Positions 16,959 through 26,528 of a stretch of DNA of 64,000 nt are shown one piece after another. Below the pieces are notes generated by a model. It saw only the letters and a list, made by a program, of their open reading frames with translations, made no database searches and was not told where the DNA came from. Both the position numbers and the translations under genes were made by a program. Within the stretch, counting starts at the first letter, position 1; the number at the start of each line of letters is the position of its first letter. Source of the DNA: JAAYUD01 sp963676865 (GTDB lineage: Bacteria > Bacteroidota > Bacteroidia > Bacteroidales > Bacteroidaceae); the NCBI GenBank assembly GCA_963676865.2, contig CAXXSS010000001.1:3628183-3692182 (forward strand). Reading direction: 5' to 3'.

Positions 16959-17417
16959 TTATTTCTCAAGCAAATCTTTCAAAAAAGCATCCAATTCTTC
17001 ATCAAGTCCTTTAAGTAGTTCATCATTAACAATCAGAGTTTCACTATCTACCAACAGCAATTCGGAAGTCGTCTCCTTATCATCATCAATAAGGGTAAAA
17101 GAATAGGGTTCCATTAAAGATAGATGGTTAAAATATCCCGAATGTTGCACTTTACCCAATACGGATGTTAGCATCCTTTCTGCTTCTTTCTCAAAGTCAT
17201 CTGCTTCATAAGATACCCATTCACTGATTGTGGTCGAAGCCAATTCATTATCGTCGTCGTCGTATATTAATAATTCGCCAGAAGTAGGATTAGGTTGCAG
17301 ATGAACATCTGTAACAATACTAGGTTCTTCGTCTTCCGATATTTGGTATTTGGCAACAGCCTTTTTGATGGTCGACTCGATGGATAATAATGATTGCTGA
17401 CTTAACTTCATATTCAT
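16959..17417 (-). CDS. Acidic hypothetical protein
   Basis: 152 residues from the ATG at 17417. A longer reading from a TTG at 17438 is unlikely because that codon lies inside the predicted -7 box (17436-17443). The protein is strikingly acidic, with runs such as YDDDDNELA and LIDDDKETTSELL, has no signal peptide or membrane helix, and ends in an amphipathic helix (LKGLDEELDAFLKDLLEK). I do not recognise the family. It precedes the AraC gene on the same strand by 25 bp, so both may share one transcript. Confidence 0.75.
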   Translation of the reverse strand: MNMKLSQQSLLSIESTIKKAVAKYQISEDEEPSIVTDVHLQPNPTSGELLIYDDDDNELASTTISEWVSYEADDFEKEAERMLTSVLGKVQHSGYFNHLSLMEPYSFTLIDDDKETTSELLLVDSETLIVNDELLKGLDEELDAFLKDLLEK

Positions 17418-17435
17418 AGTTTGATTAAAACACTT

Positions 17436-17443
17436 CAAAGGTA
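17436..17443 (-). promoter_or_regulatory. -7 promoter box for the 16959-17417 gene
   Basis: The minus strand reads TACCTTTG here, the consensus -7 element. Transcription would start near 17430, which excludes upstream TTG starts and supports the ATG at 17417. Confidence 0.55.
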
Positions 17444-17470
17444 TAAAAAAATTCTATAAATTCCACACTT

Positions 17471-18556
17471 TTATTTATTTTCATTTCCGAATCTTGATAA
17501 TTGAATCTTCAATTGGCCTGTTTTCTCTTTTCTTTTCTTTAAAATATCTTCATATTCTTTTATCAAATCATAATAATAAGCGCTTTTACCGGCTAACTCT
17601 TTTGGATTACTGGCTTTGCATTTGGTCATAAGGTGCGTACGAGCTTTATCTATCCATTTGAGAGCTTCGCCAAACTGACTGTTTACTTCGCAATAGAGAG
17701 CCATGTTGAACGACATCCTCATTAATATACCCTGACTTTTTTTCTTATTATAAACAGACTTCCAAATTTTTTCTGCGGCTTTCCAATTGCCACGTTCTAC
17801 ATAAAAAACGGCAATTTTGAGTGGTGTGGACGTTTGATCGGAAAAATACACTCGATTCTCATTATCCCAATGAGGGATCAGATATTTTACAGGAATCGTT
17901 CCGGCATATTCACAAGATTCTCTTATCACTGTCGAATCGGGAGGTAGCAATTGAGTTTCTACTTCACCGACAGTAGTACCTACTTCATTCCATAAAATAC
18001 TGTCTTTAGGAGCAATCGTAAATACCGGACCTCTATGAGTTGGAACGTAAATACTGACGATAGGCTGTATCTTTGAACTAATCGTACCTTCAATACCATT
18101 CAAATCCGGTCTTGGGGTTATTGATTTTTCAGCAGTAATATTCAGTTCGTCAAGCGATAGTATCGCATCAACCTCTAGTCCTTCAGCAAGATCTTTCACT
18201 TCGGCAGTATCCAATGGAATTCGACGATAGTATTCATCTTCTGAACGTAGAGCCGAATCACATATGACTACTTCATCGAAATATTTATTGTCGGAAAGCG
18301 CTTTGGCAAACGAGTCGGCAGTACGAGAGCCGTCTGGGTGAAAAGGCGAATTCAGTATCTTTTCTGATAGCCTGTAATGTTTACCTAAACTATCTGTACC
18401 AAATGTGTAGCGAAGATTATTAACGACGCCAACCTTCTTTATCTCGTTTGGAAAATTGAATATGCCGGGTGACATACAGCTTATGGTAACCTTATTTACT
18501 GTCTCGCAAGAAGTGACAAGCAAGAACAAGAGTAAAGTATAAAATAGTTTTTTCAT
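17471..18556 (-). CDS. DUF6340-type lipoprotein
   Basis: 361 residues from the ATG at 18556, which begins a clear lipoprotein signal (MKKLFYTLLLFLLVTSCETV, lipidated Cys 17). The mature part has VGVVNNLRYTFG near the start, an ALSDNKYFDEVVICDSALR segment, and a C-terminal helical repeat region (AAEKIWKSVYNKKKSQG, MALYCEVNSQFGEALKWIDKA) of TPR type. This matches lipoproteins grouped as DUF6340 in Bacteroidetes, as I recall. It would be anchored in the envelope; its role is unknown. The DUF2007 gene lies 13 bp upstream on the same strand. Confidence 0.8.
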   Translation of the reverse strand: MKKLFYTLLLFLLVTSCETVNKVTISCMSPGIFNFPNEIKKVGVVNNLRYTFGTDSLGKHYRLSEKILNSPFHPDGSRTADSFAKALSDNKYFDEVVICDSALRSEDEYYRRIPLDTAEVKDLAEGLEVDAILSLDELNITAEKSITPRPDLNGIEGTISSKIQPIVSIYVPTHRGPVFTIAPKDSILWNEVGTTVGEVETQLLPPDSTVIRESCEYAGTIPVKYLIPHWDNENRVYFSDQTSTPLKIAVFYVERGNWKAAEKIWKSVYNKKKSQGILMRMSFNMALYCEVNSQFGEALKWIDKARTHLMTKCKASNPKELAGKSAYYYDLIKEYEDILKKRKEKTGQLKIQLSRFGNENK

Positions 18557-18569
18557 ATTGTTGAATATT

Positions 18570-18800
18570 TCAATCTGTTTGACCTTTATCAATAGCTAAT
18601 ATTTCTTTAGCGCGTTCCAAATCTTTTTCGAAAACAAGAAGCTGGACGCCCATCCCTATGAAGCCTTGTAGGGCTACTGATGCCGAGAGTTCATTTTGGA
18701 GCATAGAAGGTATGCCTACATTCTTCAACGCTCCTTGCAAAATGTGCGCATGCATTGCGTTTTCGCACGTTGTTAATATGACAATTTTATCTTCCATCAT
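18570..18800 (-). CDS. DUF2007 small signal-transducing-like protein
   Basis: 76 residues: IVILTTCENAMHAHILQGAL, then VGIPSMLQNELSA, then VQLLVFEKDLERAKEIL. This is the DUF2007 fold, a small ferredoxin-like domain thought to have a signalling or adaptor role. Either of two adjacent ATGs (18800 or 18797) could be used. It sits between the phosphoesterase and the DUF6340 lipoprotein genes with short gaps, so the three probably form one operon. Confidence 0.85.
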   Translation of the reverse strand: MMEDKIVILTTCENAMHAHILQGALKNVGIPSMLQNELSASVALQGFIGMGVQLLVFEKDLERAKEILAIDKGQTD

Positions 18801-18813
18801 TGTATTTATTTAG

Positions 18814-19989
18814 TTAATTGATTCTCTTTAGCGTAATAACAGAGATCTGAGGCCATGCTCCATACCGGTAAGACATCAGAGCTCCGACTCCGGTATCGAC
18901 ATACAATTCTCTATTGCCTACGGCATATAGCCCGTCCCATTCGTCAAAAAGCCATTGGCAAGGAGAGAACGAACCGATTTTGAGTTGCATGGCGTGCGTA
19001 TGTCCCGATAGGGTGAGCTGTATATCAGTCTCGGGAAGCACTTTGAGATGCCAATGCATAGGATCATGTGTGAGCAATATTTTGTATAATCCCTTACCTT
19101 TATCCGGGAGTGTCGAAAGTGCTTTATTCAAATCTCCATACTTATAAGCAGCCTTCTCACCGTAGTCTTCACTACCAAGAAGCGCTATGCAACTGTCTCC
19201 TCGATGCAAAACGACGCTTTGATTAAGTAACAGATGCCATCCAAAAGACCGTTGAATAGCTTTGGTTCGACACAAATTTGCTACTTCTGCCTGTGGGCTG
19301 TCCCATCTTTTGTATTTGCCATAATCATGATTGCCTAAAATGGAATAAACACCGTCAGGGGCACTAAGTTGCGACAATATTTTCTGAAATCCATTCAACT
19401 CGTCTGCTTGAACATTAACTAAATCGCCTGTAAATACAATCAGATCACTCTTTTGATGATTGATGAGGTCTACAATATGTTTAACGTTCCGATCATTTCC
19501 ATTGTGGAAACTTCCAATATGCAAATCGGAGAACTGAACAATACGATACCCATCATACGATTTGGGTAGTCCTTTGGCATATACCGTTATTTCCTTAACG
19601 ACATAACGTTTATAACCATAGAGAAAACTATATAGCACGCAGCCTATTATAAAAAGACTAAAGAGCACAGCAACTATATTGAAATAGCGCATGATCTTCT
19701 TCTTGCGATGAAAAAATATTCTTCCGGGAGCTGATACTAAGAAAAAAGAGAATTTTCCAAAGATGATAATAAAGATGGCAATAGTTGCCCCATGCATTCC
19801 TGTAGCACCTGTTCTAATAGGATGTAGCAAAAAAACGATGAGCACCGCAACAATCAATGCATCAAGCAACCAATAAGAGCGTTTGATCCATTTAGAGATT
19901 TTAGTTTGTGCTATATAATACCGATAGATATAAATATCGGGTAGCAACAACAACACTGATAATATGATGACATACTTTAAAAAAGGCAT
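18814..19989 (-). CDS. Membrane metallophosphoesterase
   Basis: 391 residues. Four hydrophobic segments fill the first ~125 residues (VIILSVLLLLPDIYIYRYY and others), followed by a calcineurin-like domain with all metal motifs: QFSDLHIGSF, FTGDLVNVQ, SILGNHDYGKY, LLTHDP and LTLSGHTHAMQ. This is the YkuE/YpbG-type layout with the active site facing the periplasm. Some relatives act on phospholipids or UDP-sugars; the substrate here is not known. It is followed after 13 bp by the DUF2007 gene. Confidence 0.88.
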   Translation of the reverse strand: MPFLKYVIILSVLLLLPDIYIYRYYIAQTKISKWIKRSYWLLDALIVAVLIVFLLHPIRTGATGMHGATIAIFIIIFGKFSFFLVSAPGRIFFHRKKKIMRYFNIVAVLFSLFIIGCVLYSFLYGYKRYVVKEITVYAKGLPKSYDGYRIVQFSDLHIGSFHNGNDRNVKHIVDLINHQKSDLIVFTGDLVNVQADELNGFQKILSQLSAPDGVYSILGNHDYGKYKRWDSPQAEVANLCRTKAIQRSFGWHLLLNQSVVLHRGDSCIALLGSEDYGEKAAYKYGDLNKALSTLPDKGKGLYKILLTHDPMHWHLKVLPETDIQLTLSGHTHAMQLKIGSFSPCQWLFDEWDGLYAVGNRELYVDTGVGALMSYRYGAWPQISVITLKRIN

Positions 19990-20119
19990 ATATTCTGTAT
20001 TTAATTAATCAAAGATAGTTCTTTTTATTTCTTTCCGTAAATATACGACCAAATAATAATATCCTGTTTCCAAAAATATTGAATAATAGTTAATAAAGGG
20101 CGATCAGCACATTATTCGA

Positions 20120-21250
20120 CTAATGAGCAACCCTATTAGTCGTCGCTTTTCCCTTATTCCGCTTATATACATAATTTACTGCCAATGGCAACCCTACTCC
20201 AACAATCGTATAGGGTATCCAAAACAAATCCGTATGTGCATAGTCATGTATCACCATGTGGCATCCTACTTGTTTAAAATCAAGTCCATAACATCCTATT
20301 TTAATCAAACTGACCAACTTGAATGAGATCGTATGGAATATATATATAGGCAAAGTATTATTTCCACAATATACCATGAATCGCTTGAATTTGTTATCGC
20401 GTTTGTCAATATATTGGCTGATTTGGTAGGTCATTACAAATCCTAATATAGCAGGGATAGGAAGTGACAAGAATTTTGTGAATGTCGAATTCCATGCCAT
20501 ACTTGCTCCTGCTACTCTAGAGAATACAAATACAATGATAAAACAACCTATAAAGCTCCAAATGTTAGCTTTTAAGAGTCTCTGATTTTGCTTAAATAGA
20601 AATCCGATGCCAAAAAAGAATGTTCCCATCAGTTCGCGATACCCACCCATTGGAAAGGCAGATATGGTAAGATTGGAATAAGTTTTCCATGCCGCAAGCA
20701 ACAGCATTAGTACACAAATAATTGCGCCTACTTTATTAGCATTAACTCTTTCATTTTCAGATCGAAAATACTTTATATTAAATATCAACTTGAATAATAT
20801 AAGATATAGTATACTTGCTACCAGCAGTGCTCTAAAGAACCAAAAAGCGCCGGTCAGAAAAACATCATATCCTCCCATTTGAGTGACACATTGCCAGATA
20901 TATTGTTGCAGTTGATGCCAGGTGTATAGATGAGCCACTCCTCCGGGACTGCCATTTCCGTATTGGTCATTGATGATATTGAAATGGAACAAAACATTGT
21001 GTATGAGCAAAAAGAATATCGCCCATTTTATAAAAGGAATATACAGTCCTTTAAACCGCTTTACTATGAATTCTTTTTCATTATCAAGATATTTTGTACT
21101 AAAGAAATATCCTGCCGCAATGAAGAATAGTGGCATGTGGAATTCATATAAAAAAGCCCCGAGCAACGGCGGACAATCTGCATGCCCTATCACCATCAGT
21201 ATTATAGCAAAAGCTTTGCATATCGATATGGCTGTATTTCTTTTCTCCAT
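20120..21250 (-). CDS. Acyltransferase family 3 membrane protein
   Basis: 376 residues from the ATG at 21250 (MEKRNTAISICKAFAIILMV). The -7 box at 21258-21265 makes longer readings unlikely. About ten membrane helices follow; the catalytic-type His is in MVIGHADCPP and the FHMPLFFIAAGYFFS motif is typical of family 3 acyltransferases. Members O-acetylate or otherwise acylate envelope sugars, peptidoglycan or secreted glycans. No glycan cluster is adjacent, so the target is unknown. The DPP5-like gene starts 75 bp away on the other strand. Confidence 0.88.
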   Translation of the reverse strand: MEKRNTAISICKAFAIILMVIGHADCPPLLGAFLYEFHMPLFFIAAGYFFSTKYLDNEKEFIVKRFKGLYIPFIKWAIFFLLIHNVLFHFNIINDQYGNGSPGGVAHLYTWHQLQQYIWQCVTQMGGYDVFLTGAFWFFRALLVASILYLILFKLIFNIKYFRSENERVNANKVGAIICVLMLLLAAWKTYSNLTISAFPMGGYRELMGTFFFGIGFLFKQNQRLLKANIWSFIGCFIIVFVFSRVAGASMAWNSTFTKFLSLPIPAILGFVMTYQISQYIDKRDNKFKRFMVYCGNNTLPIYIFHTISFKLVSLIKIGCYGLDFKQVGCHMVIHDYAHTDLFWIPYTIVGVGLPLAVNYVYKRNKGKATTNRVAH

Positions 21251-21257
21251 AATGGTG

Positions 21258-21265
21258 CAAAGGTA
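21258..21265 (-). promoter_or_regulatory. -7 box close to the acyltransferase start
   Basis: TACCTTTG on the minus strand. The expected start of transcription, near 21253, is only a few bases from the ATG at 21250, so the leader would be almost absent. I see no well-spaced -33 box. Confidence 0.45.
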
Positions 21266-21324
21266 TTGAAAATTTGTGTATCTTCGCATCAAAAATCTAA
21301 TCTAATATAATATAATTTTATAGC

Positions 21325-23421
21325 ATGAGACAGATAAGTATACTAATGATGGCAACAATGATGCTAACACTCAGCAATGGGACGAAAGCAGCGATGGTGG
21401 CAGATAATGGCCCCTCACTCATCGGAAAAAATGAAATTAAAATCGAAGGACAGCGCATGACTCCGGAGGCTCTTTGGGCCATGGGACGTATAGGAGACTT
21501 TGATGTGTCGCCAGATGGCAAAAAGATTGTGTATACAGTGGCGTACTATAGTGTTCCTCAAAACAAAAGCAACCGTGAGATCTTTGTAATGAATGCCGAT
21601 GGCACGAACAATAGGCAAATCACGCATACTCCTTACCAAGAGAATAATGTAAAATGGATAAAAGGCGGTTCTAAGTTAGCATTTTTGAGTAATGATGACG
21701 GATCCAGCCAACTCTATGAAATCAATATAGATGGTAGTAACCGCACCAAATTATCTGCTTACGACGGTGATTTGGAAGGTTTCAAATTTTCACCCGATGA
21801 AAAGAAGATGCTGTTTATAGCACAAGTAAAAACGATAAAAAGCACGGCAGACAAATATCCCGATCTACCCAAAGCGAGTGGTATCATTGTAAAAGATTTG
21901 ATGTACAAGCATTGGGATGAATGGGTAACAACGGCTCCACATCCCTTCATCGCAGACTTTGACGGTAATTCGCTCACCAATATTAGCGACATCATGCAGG
22001 GCGAACCTTATGAATCTCCGATGAAACCTTTTGGCGGCATCGAGCAGCTGGCATGGAATACAACTTCCGATAAAATAGCATATACGAGTCGAAAATTAAC
22101 AGGGAGGGCTTATGCTTTATCGACAAACTCTGATATCTATGAGTACGATTTGAAAACCAAAACAACTCGCAATCTTACTCAAGGGATGATGGGATACGAC
22201 ACCAATCCTCAATACTCGCCGGATGGTAAAAGCATTGCATGGCAAAGTATGGAGCGCGATGGATATGAAGCCGATCAAAATAGACTCTTTGTTATGGACC
22301 TCAAAGCCGGAACAAAGCGTTTTATAAGCAAAGCTTTTGAATCGAATGTTGATGCATTCCAATGGAATAAAGACTCTAAGTCTATCTATTTTACGGGTGT
22401 ATGGCATGCAAAAGAACACATATATAATGTGAACCTTAAAACGGAGAAGGTTAAACAGATTACGACCGGACAATACGACTATGATGGAGTGTCACTTTTT
22501 GGAAACCAGCTGATAGCCAAGCGCCATTCGATGAGTAGCGGAGACGAAATATATGCTATTAATCCTGCTAACGGAGCAACCAAACAGTTGACTTTCGAGA
22601 ATAAACATATTTACGATCAGGTAGAAATGGGACGTGTCGAAGAGCGTTGGATAAAGACAACAGACGGTAAAGACATGCTCACATGGGTGATATATCCACC
22701 TAAGTTCGATCCGAATAAAAAATATCCGACCTTATTGTATTGCGAAGGTGGGCCACAAAGTCCCGTATCGCAATTCTGGAGTTATCGTTGGAATTTCCAG
22801 ATGATGGCTGCCAATGACTATATCATCGTTGCTCCCAACCGACGCGGACTACCGGGATTTGGTAACGCATGGAATGAAGAAATCAGTGGCGATTACGGTG
22901 GTCAATGCATGAAAGACTATCTTTCGGCTATAGATGAAGTGTCTAAAGAGCCGTTTGTAGACCGTGATCATTTAGGCTGTGTGGGCGCTAGTTTCGGAGG
23001 CTTTTCAGTATATTGGCTTGCCGGACATCATGACAAACGCTTTAAAGCGTTCATCGCTCACGACGGTATCTTCAATTTGGAAATGCAATATCTCGAAACA
23101 GAAGAAATGTGGTTTGCCAATTGGGATATGGGGGGCGCTTATTGGGAAAAAGAGAATGCAACGGCTCAAAAGACATTTGCCACTTCTCCCCATAAATTTA
23201 TAGACAAGTGGGATACTCCTATCCTATGTATTCATAGCGAGAAAGATTATCGCATCCTGGCAAGTCAGGCAATGGCTGCTTTTGACGGAGCTCTTTTGCG
23301 TGGCGTTCCTGCAGAGCTTCTTATTTACCCGGATGAAAATCACTGGGTACTTAAACCTCAGAACGGAATCTTATGGCAGCGTACGTTCTTTGAATGGCTA
23401 GACCGCTGGCTGAAGAAATAA
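21325..23421 (+). CDS. S9-family peptidase, dipeptidyl peptidase 5-like
   Basis: 698 residues. A signal peptide (MRQISILMMATMMLTLSNGTKA) is followed by a WD40-like beta-propeller built of repeats such as DVSPDGKKIVY, KFSPDEKKMLF and QYSPDGKSIAW. The C-terminal alpha/beta-hydrolase has the triad Ser556 (GASFGG), Asp641 (SEKDY) and His673 (DENHWVL). Length and layout match the periplasmic DPP5 of Porphyromonas and relatives, which removes dipeptides with hydrophobic P1 residues from peptides. A hairpin at 23433-23465 ends the transcript. Exact specificity is inferred. Confidence 0.9.
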   Translation: MRQISILMMATMMLTLSNGTKAAMVADNGPSLIGKNEIKIEGQRMTPEALWAMGRIGDFDVSPDGKKIVYTVAYYSVPQNKSNREIFVMNADGTNNRQITHTPYQENNVKWIKGGSKLAFLSNDDGSSQLYEINIDGSNRTKLSAYDGDLEGFKFSPDEKKMLFIAQVKTIKSTADKYPDLPKASGIIVKDLMYKHWDEWVTTAPHPFIADFDGNSLTNISDIMQGEPYESPMKPFGGIEQLAWNTTSDKIAYTSRKLTGRAYALSTNSDIYEYDLKTKTTRNLTQGMMGYDTNPQYSPDGKSIAWQSMERDGYEADQNRLFVMDLKAGTKRFISKAFESNVDAFQWNKDSKSIYFTGVWHAKEHIYNVNLKTEKVKQITTGQYDYDGVSLFGNQLIAKRHSMSSGDEIYAINPANGATKQLTFENKHIYDQVEMGRVEERWIKTTDGKDMLTWVIYPPKFDPNKKYPTLLYCEGGPQSPVSQFWSYRWNFQMMAANDYIIVAPNRRGLPGFGNAWNEEISGDYGGQCMKDYLSAIDEVSKEPFVDRDHLGCVGASFGGFSVYWLAGHHDKRFKAFIAHDGIFNLEMQYLETEEMWFANWDMGGAYWEKENATAQKTFATSPHKFIDKWDTPILCIHSEKDYRILASQAMAAFDGALLRGVPAELLIYPDENHWVLKPQNGILWQRTFFEWLDRWLKK

Positions 23422-23432
23422 ATAAGAATACG

Positions 23433-23465
23433 GACACGGGCGTAGAGTTTAGACTCGCTCGTGTC
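23433..23465 (+). terminator. Intrinsic terminator after the S9 peptidase gene
   Basis: GACACGGGCG (23433-23442) pairs with CGCTCGTGTC (23456-23465) with one mismatch, followed by TTTATTTTG. Confidence 0.75.
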
Positions 23466-23620
23466 TTTATTTTGTAAATACCAATTATATTAATTATAGC
23501 CAACTTTCTTTTTTCATCTATTGTAGGTGCTTGCTCCTAAAATGTCAACATTGATATTATCATATCTTTTTATACCTATTTTAGATTTGCTTGATTGATT
23601 GGGCTTTTTAGCGATGTATA

Positions 23621-24649
23621 ATGCCATATATGGATAATTGTGAAGGAGAAATTACATCTCGCATAGATTTTGTTGATCTAGTAAAAGGCATTTGTATTAT
23701 TTTGGTTGTGATGTCACACGTAGGTGGCGTTTTCGACAAGATAGACTATCACCATATGGTGGCCTGCTTTCGTATGCCTCTTTATTTTTTTATTTCAGGC
23801 ATTTTCTTCAAATCATACGAAGGCTTCTTCGGCTTTTTGCTTCGCAAGATCAATAAGTTGCTTATCCCCTTTTTGTTTTTCTATATTTCTTCTTTCATCC
23901 TGATGTTCTTGTCTTCAAGATTGATTCCCGGATTATTCCATTTACCATTGCGTATTGAAGAGTTACTATATATCTTCCAAAGCCATGAACTTATCAGATA
24001 CAATCCGCCTATATGGTTTCTGATCGCTCTATTCAATTGTAACATCCTTTTTTACCTTGTTCATCTTTTGCGCCAGAATCATCTTTATCTGATGTTTATT
24101 ACCGTACTTGCAATTGGGGTCATAGGCTTTTCTTTAGGCAAATATGGCATTCCTCTCCCCTATTATTTGGATGTAGCAATGACGGCAATGCCTTTTTATG
24201 TCTGTGGCTTCTGGATACGCCGTTACAATTTCTTTCTATACCCCCACCATCGTTTCGATAAATCTATACCGTTGATAGCGGCAGCCTGCGTTATTGTAAT
24301 GTACTTCACTGCCACAAATCTAGGAATGAGAACCAATTGGTATCCTGGTAATATATTTCAAACATACTTAGCTGGTTTCTGTGGTATTATTTTTATTATG
24401 GTGATTGGTAAATCTTTTCGATCCATTCCTTTAGTCTCCTACATAGGCCGCTATTCTGTCATTACTCTCGGCATTCACGGCCCTCTTTCTCATTTTCTAT
24501 CTTTATTTGTCGGTAGGTATATACATCAATCGGAATGGTCTTCTGTCATCATTTTCTTACTTCTTATTGTAATATGCAGGCTTGTTACTCCGGCTTTCTT
24601 GAAGATATTTCCACATTTTGTAGCACAAAAAAGCCTCATAAAGATATAA
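23621..24649 (+). CDS. Acyltransferase-like membrane protein
   Basis: 342 residues with about ten hydrophobic segments. The first helix has ICIILVVMSHVGGVFD, followed by FRMPLYFFISGIFFK, the signature of family 3 acyltransferases. It is a distant relative of the gene at 20120-21250, sharing the SH/GH plus F-(H/R)-MPL-(F/Y)-F pattern but little else, so the two are not a recent duplication. It probably acylates a surface sugar. The start may instead be the ATG at 23630 (MDNCEGEI). It converges on tnaA, with a shared terminator at 24686-24725. Confidence 0.85.
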   Translation: MPYMDNCEGEITSRIDFVDLVKGICIILVVMSHVGGVFDKIDYHHMVACFRMPLYFFISGIFFKSYEGFFGFLLRKINKLLIPFLFFYISSFILMFLSSRLIPGLFHLPLRIEELLYIFQSHELIRYNPPIWFLIALFNCNILFYLVHLLRQNHLYLMFITVLAIGVIGFSLGKYGIPLPYYLDVAMTAMPFYVCGFWIRRYNFFLYPHHRFDKSIPLIAAACVIVMYFTATNLGMRTNWYPGNIFQTYLAGFCGIIFIMVIGKSFRSIPLVSYIGRYSVITLGIHGPLSHFLSLFVGRYIHQSEWSSVIIFLLLIVICRLVTPAFLKIFPHFVAQKSLIKI

Positions 24650-24685
24650 CCAAAGAAAGTAGTAGAGGCATTACGGATACAAGAA

Positions 24686-24725
24686 ATCCCCCATTGTTGA
24701 AAGTTCTCTTCCAGCAATGGGGGAT
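24686..24725. terminator. Bidirectional terminator between acyltransferase gene and tnaA
   Basis: ATCCCCCATTG (24686-24696) and CAATGGGGGAT (24715-24725) form a perfect 11-bp stem between two converging genes. Confidence 0.75.
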
Positions 24726-24768
24726 ATAAATAAATATTCTACCTTTTATTTTAATATAGAGCCTCTAT

Positions 24769-26142
24769 TTAAATTCTCTCGAGTTGAACCGTAAAGTGCC
24801 GCATGATAGGTGCTTCCCATGCAATTCGTACGCCGTGAGTAATTTGTTCTCTCCTATCGTATACATTTTTCAAAGCAGCTGCAATCACATTCATATGGTT
24901 GTCTGTATACACTCGTCTAGGGATAGCCAAACGTAGAAAGTCCAATCCGCCAAAGCGGTTTTGACGAGTCACCGGATCGCGGTCGGCAAGTAGGTAACCT
25001 ATTTCACAACCTCTGATACCGGCTTCCAAATAAAGTTCAACTGTAAGTGTCTGTGCTGGGAACTCTTCTTTAGGAACATGAGTCAAAACCTTATCTGCAT
25101 CAATAAATATGGCATGGCCTCCGGCAGGACGCTGGTATGGAATACCATATTCATCCAATTTCTTAGCAAGATATTGCACTTGTTTAATGCGCGTTTCCAG
25201 ATTATTAAATTCGGTATTCTCATCCAATCCGATAGCAAGGGCATTCATATCACGTCCATTCATACCGCCATAAGTAAGATAACCTTCAAATTGCACACAA
25301 AAACCTTTGGCACCTTCATACCAATCCTTGCTATGCATTGCTATAAATCCTCCCATATTCACGATTGCATCTTTTTTAGCACTCATTGTCATGCCGTCGG
25401 CATACGAGAACATCTCTTTGACGATCTCTTTGATCGTTTTATTTTCATACCCTTTCTCGCGTGTCTTAATGAAATAAGCATTTTCGGCAAAACGGGCAGA
25501 ATCAAAAACGACAGGTTTGTGATATTTATCGGCAATACTGCGAACGTCTTTCAAATTCTGCATTGAAACAGGCTGTCCACCGGCAGTATTGTTTGTTATC
25601 GTAACAATGATAAAAGGAATACACTCTGCATGTTCGGCAAGAGCTTTCTCCAGTTTCACAGGATCAACATTCCCTTTAAAAGGAACTTCCAGCTGCGTAT
25701 CTTTTGCTTCATCGATGGTACAATCTAAAGCAATAGCCTTACGTCCTTCAATATGCCCCTTTGTTGTGTCAAAGTGCGAATTACCCGGAACGATGTCTCC
25801 CGCGTGAACGAGATACGAAAATAATACATTCTCGGCAGCTCTTCCCTGATGTGTAGGAATAACATATTCAAAACCTGTCAGAGAAGTAATCATATCTTTG
25901 AATTTAAAGAAAGAAGTAGCACCGGCATAACTTTCATCACCCAACATGATGCCAGCCCATTGACGGTCGCTCATGGCACCAGTTCCTGAATCTGTCAGTA
26001 AGTCAATGTAAACTTGTTGTGCTTTAAGTTGAAACACATTATAATGTGCTTCTTTAATCCATTGTTCACGTTCTTCACGAGTACTCTTGTGAATCGGTTC
26101 AACCATCTTGATTTTCCAAGATTCTGCAAATGGTATTTCCAT
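24769..26142 (-). CDS. tnaA: Tryptophanase (tryptophan indole-lyase)
   Basis: 457 residues. This PLP enzyme splits L-tryptophan into indole, pyruvate and ammonia. The Schiff-base lysine is Lys257 in MTMSAKKDAIV. The close relative tyrosine phenol-lyase carries Arg381 for binding the phenol ring; here residue 381 is Ile (GCEIG), as in tryptophanases, which decides the call. Other motifs are IDLLTDSGTGAMSDRQW and PTHQGRAAENV. The gene has its own -7 box at 26175-26182. No TnaC-like leader or TnaB permease is adjacent, unlike E. coli. It follows nrdG on the same strand but 386 bp away. Confidence 0.93.
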   Translation of the reverse strand: MEIPFAESWKIKMVEPIHKSTREEREQWIKEAHYNVFQLKAQQVYIDLLTDSGTGAMSDRQWAGIMLGDESYAGATSFFKFKDMITSLTGFEYVIPTHQGRAAENVLFSYLVHAGDIVPGNSHFDTTKGHIEGRKAIALDCTIDEAKDTQLEVPFKGNVDPVKLEKALAEHAECIPFIIVTITNNTAGGQPVSMQNLKDVRSIADKYHKPVVFDSARFAENAYFIKTREKGYENKTIKEIVKEMFSYADGMTMSAKKDAIVNMGGFIAMHSKDWYEGAKGFCVQFEGYLTYGGMNGRDMNALAIGLDENTEFNNLETRIKQVQYLAKKLDEYGIPYQRPAGGHAIFIDADKVLTHVPKEEFPAQTLTVELYLEAGIRGCEIGYLLADRDPVTRQNRFGGLDFLRLAIPRRVYTDNHMNVIAAALKNVYDRREQITHGVRIAWEAPIMRHFTVQLERI

Positions 26143-26174
26143 AGTCGTTATAAAGTTTAAGAATTAATATGCTA

Positions 26175-26182
26175 CAAAAGTA
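26175..26182 (-). promoter_or_regulatory. -7 promoter box for tnaA
   Basis: The minus strand reads TACTTTTG, matching TAnnTTTG, about 33 bp upstream of the tnaA start. I see no clear -33 partner. Confidence 0.5.
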
Positions 26183-26371
26183 AGCATTATTTATATAAAA
26201 GCAATAAATATACTATCTTTTTGATTAATATTTTAGTGCCCTATGTAGATATGGCACCTATTTATCTATCTTTTTGCGCATATTGCAAATGCAGTAAAAA
26301 CACCCTTAAGTGAACTTTAAAAGCCACAAATCGTTTGAAAATTGACGGCCGTTCGCCATCTATCAACACAG

Positions 26372-26415
26372 ATACGACACTTTCAACTCATAATTGTTAG
26401 TCGAAAGTGTCGTAT
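26372..26415. repeat. 44-bp dyad element between nrdG and tnaA (element 3)
   Basis: The arms 26372-26388 and 26399-26415 are reverse complements at 16 of 17 positions around a 10-base loop; the total length is 44 bp, twice 22. On the minus strand, the direction of both neighbouring genes, no U-tract follows, so it is a poor terminator for nrdG. The rest of 26183-26528 holds nothing I can name. Confidence 0.7.
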
Positions 26416-26528
26416 GTTAGTTTTTTTGGTGACGTCCTTAAGTTTTTCTGAAAACGTATGGAAGAAAATATTTTTAGGTCCATATGTCATTTTGAAGGTC
26501 TAAAGACATTGTTATATAGTCATAACAA

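Noticed and set aside
24769..26142. Tyrosine phenol-lyase instead of tryptophanase
   Set aside because: The deciding residue 381 is Ile as in tryptophanase, not the Arg of tyrosine phenol-lyase.
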